This document shows positions 10,897-22,205 of a stretch of 64,000 bases of DNA, one piece after another. The stretch spans positions 21,147 to 85,146 of the forward strand of contig DAZV01000019.1 in NCBI GenBank assembly GCA_002083825.1, given 5' to 3'. Made by a program: the position numbers and the translations under genes. Numbering within the stretch: the first letter of the stretch is position 1; every line of letters starts with the position of its first letter. Origin of the DNA: Candidatus Sericytochromatia bacterium S15B-MN24 CBMW_12 (lineage in GTDB: Bacteria > Cyanobacteriota > Sericytochromatia > S15B-MN24 > UBA4093). The notes below the pieces were generated by a model that saw only the letters and a list, made by a program, of their open reading frames with translations, had not been told where the DNA came from and made no database searches.

Positions 10897-12069
10897 ATGG
10901 AGTTATTCTTCAGCGAAGAACAGAAAATGCTTCGCCAGATGGCCCGCGAGTTCGTCGACCGCGAGGTCCGGCCCCTTGCCGACAAGCACGACAAGGAAGA
11001 GAAGATCGAGCGCGGAATCATCGCCAAGATGGCTGAACAGGGCTTCCTGGGCGGCACCATCCCCGAGGAGTACGGCGGCTCGAACCTCGGCAAGACCGGC
11101 TTCTGCATCATCGGCGAGGAAATCGGCCGCGTCGACTCGAGCCTCGGCACCACCATGGGCGCCCACTCGGGCATCGGCACCTACGGTATCGTCCTCGACG
11201 GCACCGAAGAACAAAAGCAGAAGTACCTGCCCAAGATCGCCTCGGCCGAAATGATCGCGGCCTTCGCCCTCACCGAACCCGGAGCCGGCTCCGACGCCGC
11301 CGCCATCAAGACCCGCGCCGAACGCGACGCCAACGGCGACTGGATCCTCAACGGCAACAAGATCTGGATCACCAACGGCGGCATGGCCGATCTCTTCACC
11401 GTCTTCGCCGTCACCGACCCCGCCCTCGGCGCCCGCGGCGGCGTGACCGCCTTCCTCGTCGAACGCGCCTTCGGCGGCGTCGAGAACGGCCCCAAGCTCG
11501 CCAAGATGGGCATCAAGGGGTCCGACACCCGCGAGATCTTCTTCCGGAACGTCCGCGTCCCCAAGGAGAACGTCCTCGGTCAGGTCGGACTCGGCTTCGT
11601 CACCGCCATGAAGATCCTCGACATCGGTCGACTCTCGCTCGGCGCCTCCTGCCTGGGCGCGGCCAAGGAAGCGCTCGATCTCTCGATCAAGCACGCCACC
11701 ACCCGCATCCAGTTCAGCAAGCCCATCGCCGAGCAGCAAGCCATCCAGTTCTACCTCGCCGAGATGGCCACCCGCATCTTCGCGATGGAGCAGATGGTCT
11801 ACTACACCTCCATGCTCGCCGACCAGGGCAAGAAGGTGACCCTCGAGGGCTCGATGGTCAAGCTCTTCTGCACCGAGAACTCGACCTGGATCATCAACAA
11901 GGCCGTCCAGATCCACGGCGGCATGGGCTACTCCGCCGAGTACCCCATCGAGCGCATGTTCCGCGACGCCCGCATCTGCGAGATCTTCGAAGGCACCAAC
12001 GAAATCCAGAAGCTCGTCATCGCGCGCGAAGTCCTCAAGGACTACGCCAAGGAATTCGCCCGCGTCTAG
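10897..12069 (+). CDS. Acyl-CoA dehydrogenase
   Basis: 390 aa, a standard FAD-dependent acyl-CoA dehydrogenase that introduces the 2,3 double bond in acyl-CoA and passes electrons to ETF. Visible features: FALTEPGAGSDAAAIKT near 125, WITNGGMADLFTVFA, GSDTREIFF, IQFSKPIAEQQAIQF, IHGGMGYSAEYPIERMFRD, and FEGTNEIQ with Glu365 as the catalytic base. AAAGGAG precedes the ATG. Chain-length preference cannot be read from sequence. Sits directly upstream of etfB and etfA, its electron acceptor. Confidence 0.96.
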   Translation: MELFFSEEQKMLRQMAREFVDREVRPLADKHDKEEKIERGIIAKMAEQGFLGGTIPEEYGGSNLGKTGFCIIGEEIGRVDSSLGTTMGAHSGIGTYGIVLDGTEEQKQKYLPKIASAEMIAAFALTEPGAGSDAAAIKTRAERDANGDWILNGNKIWITNGGMADLFTVFAVTDPALGARGGVTAFLVERAFGGVENGPKLAKMGIKGSDTREIFFRNVRVPKENVLGQVGLGFVTAMKILDIGRLSLGASCLGAAKEALDLSIKHATTRIQFSKPIAEQQAIQFYLAEMATRIFAMEQMVYYTSMLADQGKKVTLEGSMVKLFCTENSTWIINKAVQIHGGMGYSAEYPIERMFRDARICEIFEGTNEIQKLVIAREVLKDYAKEFARV

Positions 12070-12125
12070 CCCGACTCGCCCCGCCGGTCGCTTGGGCGGC
12101 GGGGCACCTGGTTTCTGGAGGACTC

Positions 12126-12911
12126 ATGAAGACCGTTGTCTTGATCAAACAGGTTCCCGACTCCCCCGACGTCCGACTCGACCCCGCGACCGGGGTGCTC
12201 AAGCGCGACCGAAACAAGGGCATCGCCAATCCGGAAGACAAGTACGCCGTCGAGATGGCGCTCGGCCTCAGAGAGCGGAACGGCGGAACCATCACCGTCC
12301 TTTCCATGGGACCGGAGACCGCCAAGGACTCCCTCAAGGAAGCCCTCGCCATGGGCGCCGACGAGGCCATGCTCATTTCCGATCCCGCTCTGGCCGGCTC
12401 GGACGTGGCCGCCACCGCCAAGGTCCTGGCCTCAGCCATCGAAGCCATCGGCGCTGCCGACCTCATCCTCTGCGGCCGGCGCTCCATCGACGGCTCAACC
12501 GGCGCCGTCGGCCCCATGCTCGCCGAAATTCTCCGCGTTTCGCTGATTTCAGCCGTCCGGAAGCTGGACGTCAACGAGGGCAAGCTTCTCGCCGAGCAGG
12601 TCTGGGATGACCAGATCCGCGTGATCGAGGCTGCCACTCCCGCCGTCGTCACCGTCTCCCGCGAAGCCAAGTCCCCCCGCCTCGCCAACGCCATGGGCAT
12701 CATGAAGGCCGCCAAGAAGCCCATGTCCGTCAAGACGCTCGCCGACCTGGGCCTTAACCCCTCGACCGTCGGCCTCGCAGGCTCCCTCGCCAAGGTGACC
12801 CGCGTCGCCACCCCGGAACGCAAGCGCCGTCTCCAGGCCTGGGACGCGACCCACCCCTCCGCCTTCTCCGAACTCAACCAGAAACTCGCGGCCAAGGGCC
12901 TGCTGTCGTAG
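12126..12911 (+). CDS. etfB: Electron transfer flavoprotein beta subunit
   Basis: 261 aa. Starts MKTVVLIKQVPDSPDVRLDP, with the family's AMP-binding and recognition-loop region around residues 115-135 (LCGRRSIDGSTGAVGPMLAE) and the partner-binding KSPRLANAMGIMKAAKKP segment near 180-197, including Leu184, the docking residue in characterised ETFs. It accepts electrons from the acyl-CoA dehydrogenase. ATG preceded by TGGAGGAC. The TAG stop is the first element of a 20-bp-period repeat that fills the gap to etfA. Confidence 0.95.
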   Translation: MKTVVLIKQVPDSPDVRLDPATGVLKRDRNKGIANPEDKYAVEMALGLRERNGGTITVLSMGPETAKDSLKEALAMGADEAMLISDPALAGSDVAATAKVLASAIEAIGAADLILCGRRSIDGSTGAVGPMLAEILRVSLISAVRKLDVNEGKLLAEQVWDDQIRVIEAATPAVVTVSREAKSPRLANAMGIMKAAKKPMSVKTLADLGLNPSTVGLAGSLAKVTRVATPERKRRLQAWDATHPSAFSELNQKLAAKGLLS

Positions 12912-12950
12912 CGCCCGCGGCTTTGCCCTGGCGCCTGCGGCATTTCCGCC
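12911..12950 (+). repeat. 20-bp-period repeat, two degenerate units between etfB and etfA
   Basis: GCGCCCGCGGCTTTGCCCTG then GCGCCTGCGGCATTTCCGCC: two 20-bp units sharing the GCGCCYGCGGC core. The first begins on the last base of the etfB TAG stop codon, the same TAGCGCC arrangement as at 32869 and 33820. Confidence 0.6.
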
Positions 12951-12975
12951 CGCGACTTTTTCTTTAGGAGACTAG

Positions 12976-14073
12976 ATGAGCAGTCAAGATATGGATAACC
13001 CCTGGCTCGCATGGGCGATGACCCAGGAGTCCCAGATGACCGTCTCCGGCACCCTCAACACCGGCAACGAGTACCGTAACATCTGGGTTTACGCCGAACT
13101 TCGCGCCGGCTTCCTCGCCCCCGAAACCCGCCAGGTCTTCAACAAGGCCCGCGAACTCGGCGACCTCCTCGGCGCCCGCGTTCAAGCCGTCCTCTTCGGT
13201 GGCGAGGAATCCCACGCCAAGGACCTCATCGCCTACGGAGCCGACACCGTGCTCTGGTCCCAGCACGCCCAGCTGCTGAGCCCTCTGGTCGAACTGGCCA
13301 CCCAGGCGCTTGGCCAACTGGTCGAAACCTACAAGCCCGAGATCCTCCTCTTCGGCGGGACCCGCCTCGCCGAGGATCTCGCTCCGCGCCTCGCCGCCCG
13401 CCTCGCCACCGGCTACATCGCCGATGCCACCGACCTCGAACTCGATGACGCCGAGCGACTGCTGCGCGTCACGCGCTCGACTTTCGGAGGCAAGATCCAG
13501 ACCGTTTCCGTGATCGCCGAGCGCAAGCCCCAGGTCGCCCTCGTCCGCGGGGGATCCTTCCGCGAAGCCGACTATGATCGCTTCCGGGCCGGAGAGATCG
13601 TCGCCGTCGACGTTCAGCTCGACGAAACCGACGCAACCGCTCGCTTGCTCGAAACCCGCGCCAGCGAAGGAGTCGACCTCGAAAACGCCCGCATCGTCGT
13701 TTGCGGCGGCAAGGGCGTCGGCAAGGAGAATTGGCATCTCGTCGAACAACTCGCCGAGGCTCTCGGAGGCGAACTCGCAGGCACCAAGGGCGCCGTCGCC
13801 GCCGGCTGCATCGACGCCTCGCGCCAGGTAGGCCTCGCCGGCAAGAAGGTCAAACCCGAACTCTACGTCGGTGTGGGCCTCTCGGGATCGCTCGATCACC
13901 AGGACGGTATCGCCGGCGCGCGAACCCTCGTCGCCGTCAACAAGGATCGCGAAGCCCCGCTCATGGCGCTCGCCGACTATGCCCTCGTGGGAGATCTCGC
14001 GGAGATCCTGCCCTCCTGGATCAAATCCCTGCGCGAACGGCAAGGCAAGCGAGAGCCCGTGGCCACGCGCTAG
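12976..14073 (+). CDS. etfA: Electron transfer flavoprotein alpha subunit
   Basis: 365 aa. N-terminal half (about 30-200) is the alpha/beta domain; the C-terminal half (about 230-350) binds FAD: VCGGKGVGKENWHLVEQLAE, QVGLAGKKVKPELYVGVGLS, then VNKDREAPLMALADYALVGD. The usual SR of the FAD loop reads TK here and the GAIQH motif is GSLDH, so it is a divergent member. GGAGAC precedes the ATG at 12976. An N-terminal stretch of about 30 residues exceeds the typical start; an internal start is possible. Last gene of the operon, followed by a strong terminator. Confidence 0.93.
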   Translation: MSSQDMDNPWLAWAMTQESQMTVSGTLNTGNEYRNIWVYAELRAGFLAPETRQVFNKARELGDLLGARVQAVLFGGEESHAKDLIAYGADTVLWSQHAQLLSPLVELATQALGQLVETYKPEILLFGGTRLAEDLAPRLAARLATGYIADATDLELDDAERLLRVTRSTFGGKIQTVSVIAERKPQVALVRGGSFREADYDRFRAGEIVAVDVQLDETDATARLLETRASEGVDLENARIVVCGGKGVGKENWHLVEQLAEALGGELAGTKGAVAAGCIDASRQVGLAGKKVKPELYVGVGLSGSLDHQDGIAGARTLVAVNKDREAPLMALADYALVGDLAEILPSWIKSLRERQGKREPVATR

Positions 14074-14132
14074 CGGCTATTCCGTAAGCCTCGCGATTCC
14101 CGATCCCCAGGGCCTCGGTGTCGCGGCCCTCA

Positions 14133-14171
14133 AGTCCCCCGTGCTTGCGCCAGACGCAGGCACGGGGGACT
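14133..14171 (+). terminator. Rho-independent terminator of the beta-oxidation operon
   Basis: Perfect 12-bp stem AGTCCCCCGTGC / GCACGGGGGACT, a 15-nt loop with its own TGCG/CGCA pairing, then TTTCTTT. Confidence 0.9.
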
Positions 14172-14231
14172 TTCTTTCGCATGGCCGCCGAGCCGCCGAT
14201 TTCTCTTAGCAAGACCATGGCCTCGAACCGC

Positions 14232-14237
14232 TATAAT
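14232..14237 (+). promoter_or_regulatory. Probable -10 box for the phosphatase-like lipoprotein
   Basis: A consensus TATAAT, 46 bp before the ATG at 14284 and just downstream of the operon terminator. No good -35 box is seen at 16-18 bp. Confidence 0.45.
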
Positions 14238-14283
14238 CTTTTTTAAGACGTCGTTAACCTGTCACTCATGAAGGGGATCATCG

Positions 14284-14994
14284 ATGCGGATTTTACGTGG
14301 CTTCATCACCCTGGTCACGGCCTTGAGCCTTGCGGGCTGCGGCGCTGTATCCAATAGCCAGCCTCTCGCGCAGACCAAGACCCAGTCGTTCGGCAGCTTT
14401 TCAGCTGAGCGAGTTCCGTCCCAGGTCGAACTCGATCGCCTTGCGACCGCCTCCCCCCACGAACTCATCGAGAATGCTCCCATTGAGCCGGGCGCTGATT
14501 TCTGGCCCAAGCCGCCCAAGGACGACCTCGGCAACTTCGGCAAGGTTTCCGAGCGGGTCTTCCGCGGTGCCCGCCCCACCGAGGCGGGGATGAAGAAGCT
14601 CGCGGACATGGGAGTACGGACGATCGTCACGCTCGAGAACGACAAGAAGGTCGTCGCTCAAGAAAAGGCATGGGCCGAGAAGTATGGAATGGGCTTCCAT
14701 GTCATCCCCATGAGCATCATCCTGCCTCCCAAGGAGGCCAAGATCGACGCGTTCTTGCAGATCGCTCAGGATCCCGCCCAGTTGCCGATGTACTTCCATT
14801 GCATGCAAGGGCGCGATCGCACGGGAACCATGGCCCTCGCCTACCGAGTGAAGGTCCAGAACTGGGACTTCAATCAGGCTTACGGCGAGATGAAGTCCTA
14901 TGGCTTCCACACCTACCTCCTGGGCTTGCGCTTCTTCGTCCAGAACTACGCCCGCAAGTATCACCGTCCCGCAGTCGAAGCGACCGTCCAGTAG
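14284..14994 (+). CDS. Lipoprotein with a dual-specificity/tyrosine-phosphatase domain
   Basis: 236 aa. Signal peptide with lipobox LAGC (Cys19). Residues about 85-225 form a cysteine-based phosphatase fold: KVSERVFRGARPTEAGMKKL, MGVRTIVTLEND, then FHCMQGRDRTGTM, in which Cys173 and Arg179 give the CX5R P-loop, with an Asp-containing segment before it. It should act outside the cytoplasmic membrane, on a phosphotyrosine, phosphoinositide or similar substrate; substrate unknown. Monocistronic, with its own -10 box and a downstream hairpin. Confidence 0.85.
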   Translation: MRILRGFITLVTALSLAGCGAVSNSQPLAQTKTQSFGSFSAERVPSQVELDRLATASPHELIENAPIEPGADFWPKPPKDDLGNFGKVSERVFRGARPTEAGMKKLADMGVRTIVTLENDKKVVAQEKAWAEKYGMGFHVIPMSIILPPKEAKIDAFLQIAQDPAQLPMYFHCMQGRDRTGTMALAYRVKVQNWDFNQAYGEMKSYGFHTYLLGLRFFVQNYARKYHRPAVEATVQ

Positions 14995-15022
14995 CCAACC
15001 GCTCATCGATTCGGATCCCCAG

Positions 15023-15059
15023 AACGAATGCCCCCCGCGTCTCGCGGGGGGCATTCGTT
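15023..15059. terminator. Bidirectional terminator between convergent genes
   Basis: Perfect 17-bp stem starting AACGAATGCCCCCC and ending GGGGGGCATTCGTT with a TCT loop, between the phosphatase lipoprotein (plus) and the MscS gene (minus). Confidence 0.85.
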
Positions 15060-15074
15060 TGGCGCCCAGAAAAG

Positions 15075-16640
15075 CTATCCTGAAAGCTTGAAGAACGCGC
15101 GGATCTTTCCCAGGATCTCGTGAGAGGCCGCATCGACCCCCGGCGCCTCGGGGTGGGTTTGAGGGATCCGGCTTTGGCGCTCGGCCATCGACTGGCGGGC
15201 CTGGTCGATTCCGGTGCGGCGCTGAGCGATGATTCGACTCACCGATTCCAGGACCTCGGGATGCGCTTCGAGCAAAGGTCGCAGGTGCCGCTCCTCGATC
15301 ATGAGGAGTTCGCAGTCGCTGACGGCGCAGGCCGTGGCGCTGCGGGGTTCGCCGGTGAGCAGGGACATCTCCCCGAAGTAGGCCCCCGTTTCCAGGCGGG
15401 CCAGCGGTTGGGAACCGTGAGCGTGGTCGAGTTGAAGCATGATTGCGCCTCTCCGTATGACGAAGAGGCTGTTTCCCGCATCCCCCTGGCGAAAGATCGT
15501 CTCGCCTGGGGCAAAAACGGCGTGGCGGGCGTGTCCGGCCAGTTTCGAGAGGTGCTCGTCAGCGAAAGCCCCCATGAAATCGACCTGGCGCAGGGCGGAA
15601 AGCGTCGCGTTTGCGGCGGCTTCCTGCTCGCCCTTGGCGTCGTGAAGGTAGACTTCCCGGACGGGGAAGGGCATGTTGATGCCCTTGCGCTTGAAGTAGA
15701 ACCAGAGTCCTTCTTGCAACTCGCCTCGGAGGGGGACGGCACGGGCGGCATCGTCGATCCACACGATCAGGCGGTAGATGATCGCTGACTCACCGAAGGT
15801 GAGCAGGTGAACCTCGGGGGGCGGAGACTGAAGGATTTCCGGGATCCTCGCGCAGACCGCGAGGACGGCTTCGCGAATCTGGTTGGGGGGGACGTTGAAG
15901 GAGGCTTGGAGTTCGAGCGTCTCGCCGTAGGTGGGGGTGGGTGAGGAGAAGTTGACGATGTGGACCTTGGCGATCTGGCTGTTGGGGACGACGATCAGCT
16001 GATGCTGACGGGTGAGGATCTTGGTGGCGCGCCAGGTGATCTCGAGAACTTGTCCTTTTTTGCCGTCGACTTCGACCCAGTCTCCGATGGAGAAGGGGCG
16101 GTCGAGGTTGATGGCGACGCCGGCGAAGAGGTTTCCCAGGGTGTCCTGAAGGGCGAGACCGATGACGACCGAGAGGATGGCGGAGGTGGTGAGAAAGGGG
16201 GCGATATCGACCTTGAAGACGCTGCCGAGGCAGACCATGGTGGCGGTGAGATAGAGCAGGCCGAAAACGATGTCCTTGAGGATCTTGGGGATGGGGGTGC
16301 CGCGCTTCGAGGCGATGACGATGTCGACGACGGCGAGGCGGAAGGCTTCGATGGAGAAGATGAGAACCGCAGGAACGGCGATCGCCCCCAACCACCAGGT
16401 AAGCTGTGGCCCTGCTTCCAGGCGAAGGGCGTTGGCCGCCAGGGCGACCACCATGAGGGTATAGGGGCCGGAAAGGCGCTCGACGGCAAGTTGTGCCCGT
16501 TGAGGGTTCGCTCGGAGCGCTCCGAGCAGCAGCGGGGTCAGGGCGATTCGGTACAGCCCGACGCCGACGACGAAGGATCCGCCGGTGGCGAGCAGGGCGA
16601 TGGGCCATCCGAGGGCGGCGGGGATCGGGAAAGTCGTCAT
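15075..16640 (-). CDS. MscS-type mechanosensitive channel with C-terminal cyclic-nucleotide-binding domain
   Basis: 521 aa. Four or so hydrophobic segments (about 10-32, 58-75, 82-110, 122-145), then the pore-lining helix and MscS beta domain (about 145-330; LALQDTLGNLFAGVAINLDRPFSIGDWVE at 162-190). Residues about 355-475 are a cNMP-binding domain with phosphate-binding cassette YFGEMSLLTGEPRSATACA, retaining the Glu and Arg that contact the nucleotide. Similar fusions are known as bCNG-type channels that open on ligand rather than strongly on tension. Role: ligand-gated ion or osmolyte flux, linked to cAMP or cGMP by inference. Confidence 0.92.
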   Translation of the reverse strand: MTTFPIPAALGWPIALLATGGSFVVGVGLYRIALTPLLLGALRANPQRAQLAVERLSGPYTLMVVALAANALRLEAGPQLTWWLGAIAVPAVLIFSIEAFRLAVVDIVIASKRGTPIPKILKDIVFGLLYLTATMVCLGSVFKVDIAPFLTTSAILSVVIGLALQDTLGNLFAGVAINLDRPFSIGDWVEVDGKKGQVLEITWRATKILTRQHQLIVVPNSQIAKVHIVNFSSPTPTYGETLELQASFNVPPNQIREAVLAVCARIPEILQSPPPEVHLLTFGESAIIYRLIVWIDDAARAVPLRGELQEGLWFYFKRKGINMPFPVREVYLHDAKGEQEAAANATLSALRQVDFMGAFADEHLSKLAGHARHAVFAPGETIFRQGDAGNSLFVIRRGAIMLQLDHAHGSQPLARLETGAYFGEMSLLTGEPRSATACAVSDCELLMIEERHLRPLLEAHPEVLESVSRIIAQRRTGIDQARQSMAERQSRIPQTHPEAPGVDAASHEILGKIRAFFKLSG

Positions 16641-16700
16641 GCGGCTCCGGCGGTATCGAAGGGGCTTGGCGCCTCATACTAGCACTTGAAAGGCCCGCCT

Positions 16701-19151
<2,451 letters not shown>

Positions 19152-19257
19152 GCTGCCTCCCATGTCGATTCCAAGCCGAAGGTGCGCCCTCGTCATCTTA
19201 GGCGAGGGCGACGGAATCGGCCCTTGCCCGGACCGACGAAATTCTTTGTCTCGGTGG

Positions 19258-19755
19258 CTACTCGCCCGCTAAGGGCGCGTTGACCGCGTTCTCGGCGAAG
19301 ACATCCACGATCCGCGACCGCAGCTCCGAAAGTAGACGGTCCTTCGACGGGATCTGTACCGTATGGACGCAGAGTTCGTAGGCGATCGCCCGCTCGTCCA
19401 ACCCCGCGATCCTCACGAACGGCATCGGATCCTCCGTGATACCGCTCACCCGCTGGGCCGCCTCCAGCAGCATCAGCTCCACCATCTCCCGATCGGCGTG
19501 ATAACCCACCCTGACCGCGCACGACAGAATCAATCCGCTCGACGTCGACAACTGCTCGATGGGAGCCTTCAAGAACAACCCGTTGGGGATGATCACCTCG
19601 ATCTGCTGGGACGTCTCCAACCGGGTGAAGAGCAACGTCTGCTCCGCCACCTCACCCTCGTGCTCCCCGAAACGAATCCGATCGCCCCGCTCGAAAGGAC
19701 GACGGATTTTCAGGATCAAACCTGCAATGACGTTACTCGGCGACCATAGCGACAC
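19258..19755 (-). CDS. MscS-like soluble domain lacking the membrane region
   Basis: 165 aa starting at GTG 19755 (GGGAGAG upstream). It begins directly in the end of the MscS pore helix (SPSNVIAGLILKIRRPFERGDRIRF) and continues through the beta domain and C-terminal alpha/beta domain (VIIPNGLFLKAPIEQLST ... LLSELRSRIVDVF). The transmembrane helices that make a channel are missing, and a copy of the 20-bp repeat starts 16 bp upstream. Either a 5'-truncated channel gene or an expressed cytoplasmic fragment that could modulate another MscS. I favour a truncation, since no upstream membrane-coding sequence is seen. Confidence 0.65.
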   Translation of the reverse strand: MSLWSPSNVIAGLILKIRRPFERGDRIRFGEHEGEVAEQTLLFTRLETSQQIEVIIPNGLFLKAPIEQLSTSSGLILSCAVRVGYHADREMVELMLLEAAQRVSGITEDPMPFVRIAGLDERAIAYELCVHTVQIPSKDRLLSELRSRIVDVFAENAVNAPLAGE

Positions 19756-19770
19756 GAAAACTCTCCCAGC

Positions 19771-19829
19771 TAGCGCCAGCGACTGTTGAGTAGCGCCGGC
19801 GGCTGTTGATTAGGACCGCGAGAGAACGC
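19771..19829 (+). repeat. 20-bp repeat family, two units plus 19-bp tail
   Basis: TAGCGCCAGCGACTGTTGAG (19771-19790), TAGCGCCGGCGGCTGTTGAT (19791-19810), tail TAGGACCGCGAGAGAACGC (19811-19829). The tail is the same as at 33900 and nearly the same as at 32889. The associated GAGCTTTGCT lies further downstream here, near 19884. Confidence 0.85.
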
Positions 19830-19962
19830 CGTGAGGCAGGGATCATGGGGCGTATTTCCATCTCTCGCCGTCCTGAAGAAACGAGCTTTGCTCTATCGAG
19901 GCCGTTCCCGGAAATCGGCCTGTTGTCCCCTATTATACCGCCGACGACAGTGACCGACCTCA

Positions 19963-20001
19963 CCCAAACTGGTCCCCCAAACTGGCCCCCCAAACTGGCC
20001 C
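19963..20001 (+). repeat. 13-bp tandem repeat, three copies
   Basis: CCCAAACTGGTCC, CCCAAACTGGCCC, CCCAAACTGGCCC in direct succession, about 70 bp before the first gene of the homogentisate operon. The rest of the gap (19830-19962) holds an A/T-rich TATTATACC at 19931, a possible -10 region, and nothing else recognised. Confidence 0.75.
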
Positions 20002-20071
20002 CCATGAAATCCCCATGCTACGATCGAACCCACTCGAAACCGCGCTCGGATTCGCTTGGAAGGACGTCGCC

Positions 20072-21100
20072 ATGAAGCTCGTCACCTTTGAACTCGCCAC
20101 CCTCGCGGGCCGCATCCGCCGGATCGGCGCCCTTTCCGACCAGGGCATCCTCGACCTAAACTTCGCCTACGCCCGACTCCTCGCCGAGCGCGGCCACGGC
20201 CGACCCCAGCGCGTCGCCGACGCCCTGATTCCTCCGGACATGCTCGCCTTCCTCGAAGGCGGCGAGCCCGCCATGGCCGCCGCCCGCGAAACCCTCGACC
20301 TCCTGCTTCCCCTCGCCGAAACGACCCCCGCGAGCCACGGCCCCATCGGAATCAACGGCGAACGCCTCTTCCACCCACCGGACGACGTCACGATCCTGGC
20401 CCCCTTGCCCCGGGCCAACCTCATTCGCGACTTCCTCGCCTTCGAGGCCCACGCCAAGCGCGGCTACGAGCGCCGCGGCCAGGAAATGCCGAAGCTCTGG
20501 TACGAAATTCCCGTCTACTACAAGGGCAACCCGCGCGCGATCATCGGCCCCGACACCACCGTCGAATGGCCGAGCTTCACCCGGAAGTTCGATTACGAGC
20601 TGGAAATCGCCTGCATCATCGGCAAGGAAGGCCGCGACATCCCCGTCGAGCGCGCCAACGAGTACATCGCCGGCTACACCATCTTCAACGACTTCTCCGC
20701 CCGAGACGTCCAGATGGAGGAGGTCTCGCTTCGCCTCGGTCCCTCCAAGGGCAAGGACTTCGCCACCGGCATGGGCCCCATGCTCGTCACCCCCGAATCC
20801 GTCGGCGACGTCCGAAACCTCCGCATGACCGCCAAGGTCAACGGGGAACTCTGGTCGGACGGCAACTCCGGCGCCTCCCACTGGACCTTCCCCCAGATGA
20901 TCGCCCACGTCTCCCGCTCGGAGACGCTCTACCCCGGCGACGTCTTCGGATCCGGAACCGTCGGCGGCGGCTGCGGCTACGAGCTCGACCGCTGGGTTCA
21001 GCCCGGAGACCTCATCGAACTCGAGATCGCGACCCTGGGTGTCCTGCGCCATCGCGTCGGGTCGCCCGTCAAGGAGGGCATGCATGTTCCCGCTGTCTAA
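20072..21100 (+). CDS. Fumarylacetoacetate hydrolase family protein
   Basis: 342 aa. FAH-fold signatures: YYKGNPRAIIGP, KFDYELEIACIIGKEGRDIP with the metal-binding acidic residues, YTIFNDFSARDVQ, GPSKGKDFATGMGPMLVTP, SWSDGNSGA-like DGNSGASHWTFPQM and GSGTVGGGCGYELDRW. In tyrosine breakdown the enzyme splits fumarylacetoacetate to fumarate and acetoacetate. It overlaps hmgA by 17 bp, which supports that role over other FAH-family activities. ATG 20072 has GGAAGGA upstream. Maleylacetoacetate isomerase is not in the window. Confidence 0.88.
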   Translation: MKLVTFELATLAGRIRRIGALSDQGILDLNFAYARLLAERGHGRPQRVADALIPPDMLAFLEGGEPAMAAARETLDLLLPLAETTPASHGPIGINGERLFHPPDDVTILAPLPRANLIRDFLAFEAHAKRGYERRGQEMPKLWYEIPVYYKGNPRAIIGPDTTVEWPSFTRKFDYELEIACIIGKEGRDIPVERANEYIAGYTIFNDFSARDVQMEEVSLRLGPSKGKDFATGMGPMLVTPESVGDVRNLRMTAKVNGELWSDGNSGASHWTFPQMIAHVSRSETLYPGDVFGSGTVGGGCGYELDRWVQPGDLIELEIATLGVLRHRVGSPVKEGMHVPAV

Positions 21101-22205
21101 AGGCAAGGTGACTCCCCAGGCCCATGTCGACATCCCCGCAGGCACCTTCGAGGAAGAACACGGCCGCAAAGGCTTCTACGGTCGAACGAGCCACCTCTAC
21201 CGGACCCACCGCCCGACGGATTGGACCCGCATCGAGGGTCCACTTCGGCCTCACGCCTACGACCTCTCGGAACTCGCCCCCACCGACGCCCGGGACAGCC
21301 AGCATGGCGAGCCCGTGACCGTCCTCTACAACGATGACTTGGCCATCAAGGTCTCCCGCCTCGCCAAACCCATGCCGTACTACTACCGCAACGCCGACGG
21401 GGACGACGTCTACTTCATCCACCAGGGCGAGGGCGTCGTCGAGACGGATTTCGGCCCCCTGGACTTCGAACGCGGCGACTACCTCGTCATCCCCCGGGGC
21501 ACCACCTACCGGGTCGTTCCCCGCACCGCCGACAACTTCTTCCTGATCATCGAGTCCCGGGCCGAGATCGAGATCCCCGATCGCGGCCCGCTCGGACCCC
21601 ATGCCGTTTTCGATCCGGGGGTGCTCGTCACCCCTGAACCCTCGCCCATCCTCGACGACAGCCGGGAGTGGGAGGTCCGGATCAAGCGCCTGGGGCAGAT
21701 GACCTCGGTCTGGTACCCGTTCAACCCCATGGACGTCGTCGGCTGGAAAGGCGACCTTACCGCCTTCAAGCTCAATGTTCGCGACATCCGGCCGGTGATG
21801 AGCCATCGCTATCACCTGCCTCCGAGCGTTCACACCACCTTCTCCGGGGGGAACTTCGTCATCTGCACCTTCGTTCCCCGCCCGTTCGAGTCGGAGCCCG
21901 AGGCCATGCGGGTTCCCTTCTACCACCGGAACATCGACTACGACGAAGTGCTCTTCTACCATGAGGGGGACTTCTTCAGCCGCGATCGGATCAAGCCCGG
22001 CATGCTGACCCTTCACCCCCAGGGCATCCACCACGGTCCCCATCCCAAGGCCGCCGAGAAGGCCGCCGGCAAGGCTGCCACCGACGAGATCGCGGTCATG
22101 GTCGACACCCGGTACCCGCTCGCGATCGCGCCGGCCGCTTCCGACGTCGAATGGGCGGATTACGTGAACTCCTGGAATCCCACCCGAAAGGAGGCGGCGC
22201 TTTGA
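21084..22205 (+). CDS. hmgA: Homogentisate 1,2-dioxygenase
   Basis: 373 aa. Fe(II) enzyme that opens the homogentisate ring to maleylacetoacetate. Cupin-type features: FIHQGEGVVETDFGPLDFERGDYLVIPRGT, then RPVMSHRYHLPPSVHTTF, LFYHEGDFFSR and MLTLHPQGIHHGPHP, supplying the His and Glu iron ligands. It is shorter than the 430-450 aa human/Pseudomonas type and belongs to the shorter bacterial group. AAGGAGGG precedes ATG 21084, which lies inside the end of the FAH gene. Confidence 0.9.
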   Translation: MFPLSKGKVTPQAHVDIPAGTFEEEHGRKGFYGRTSHLYRTHRPTDWTRIEGPLRPHAYDLSELAPTDARDSQHGEPVTVLYNDDLAIKVSRLAKPMPYYYRNADGDDVYFIHQGEGVVETDFGPLDFERGDYLVIPRGTTYRVVPRTADNFFLIIESRAEIEIPDRGPLGPHAVFDPGVLVTPEPSPILDDSREWEVRIKRLGQMTSVWYPFNPMDVVGWKGDLTAFKLNVRDIRPVMSHRYHLPPSVHTTFSGGNFVICTFVPRPFESEPEAMRVPFYHRNIDYDEVLFYHEGDFFSRDRIKPGMLTLHPQGIHHGPHPKAAEKAAGKAATDEIAVMVDTRYPLAIAPAASDVEWADYVNSWNPTRKEAAL

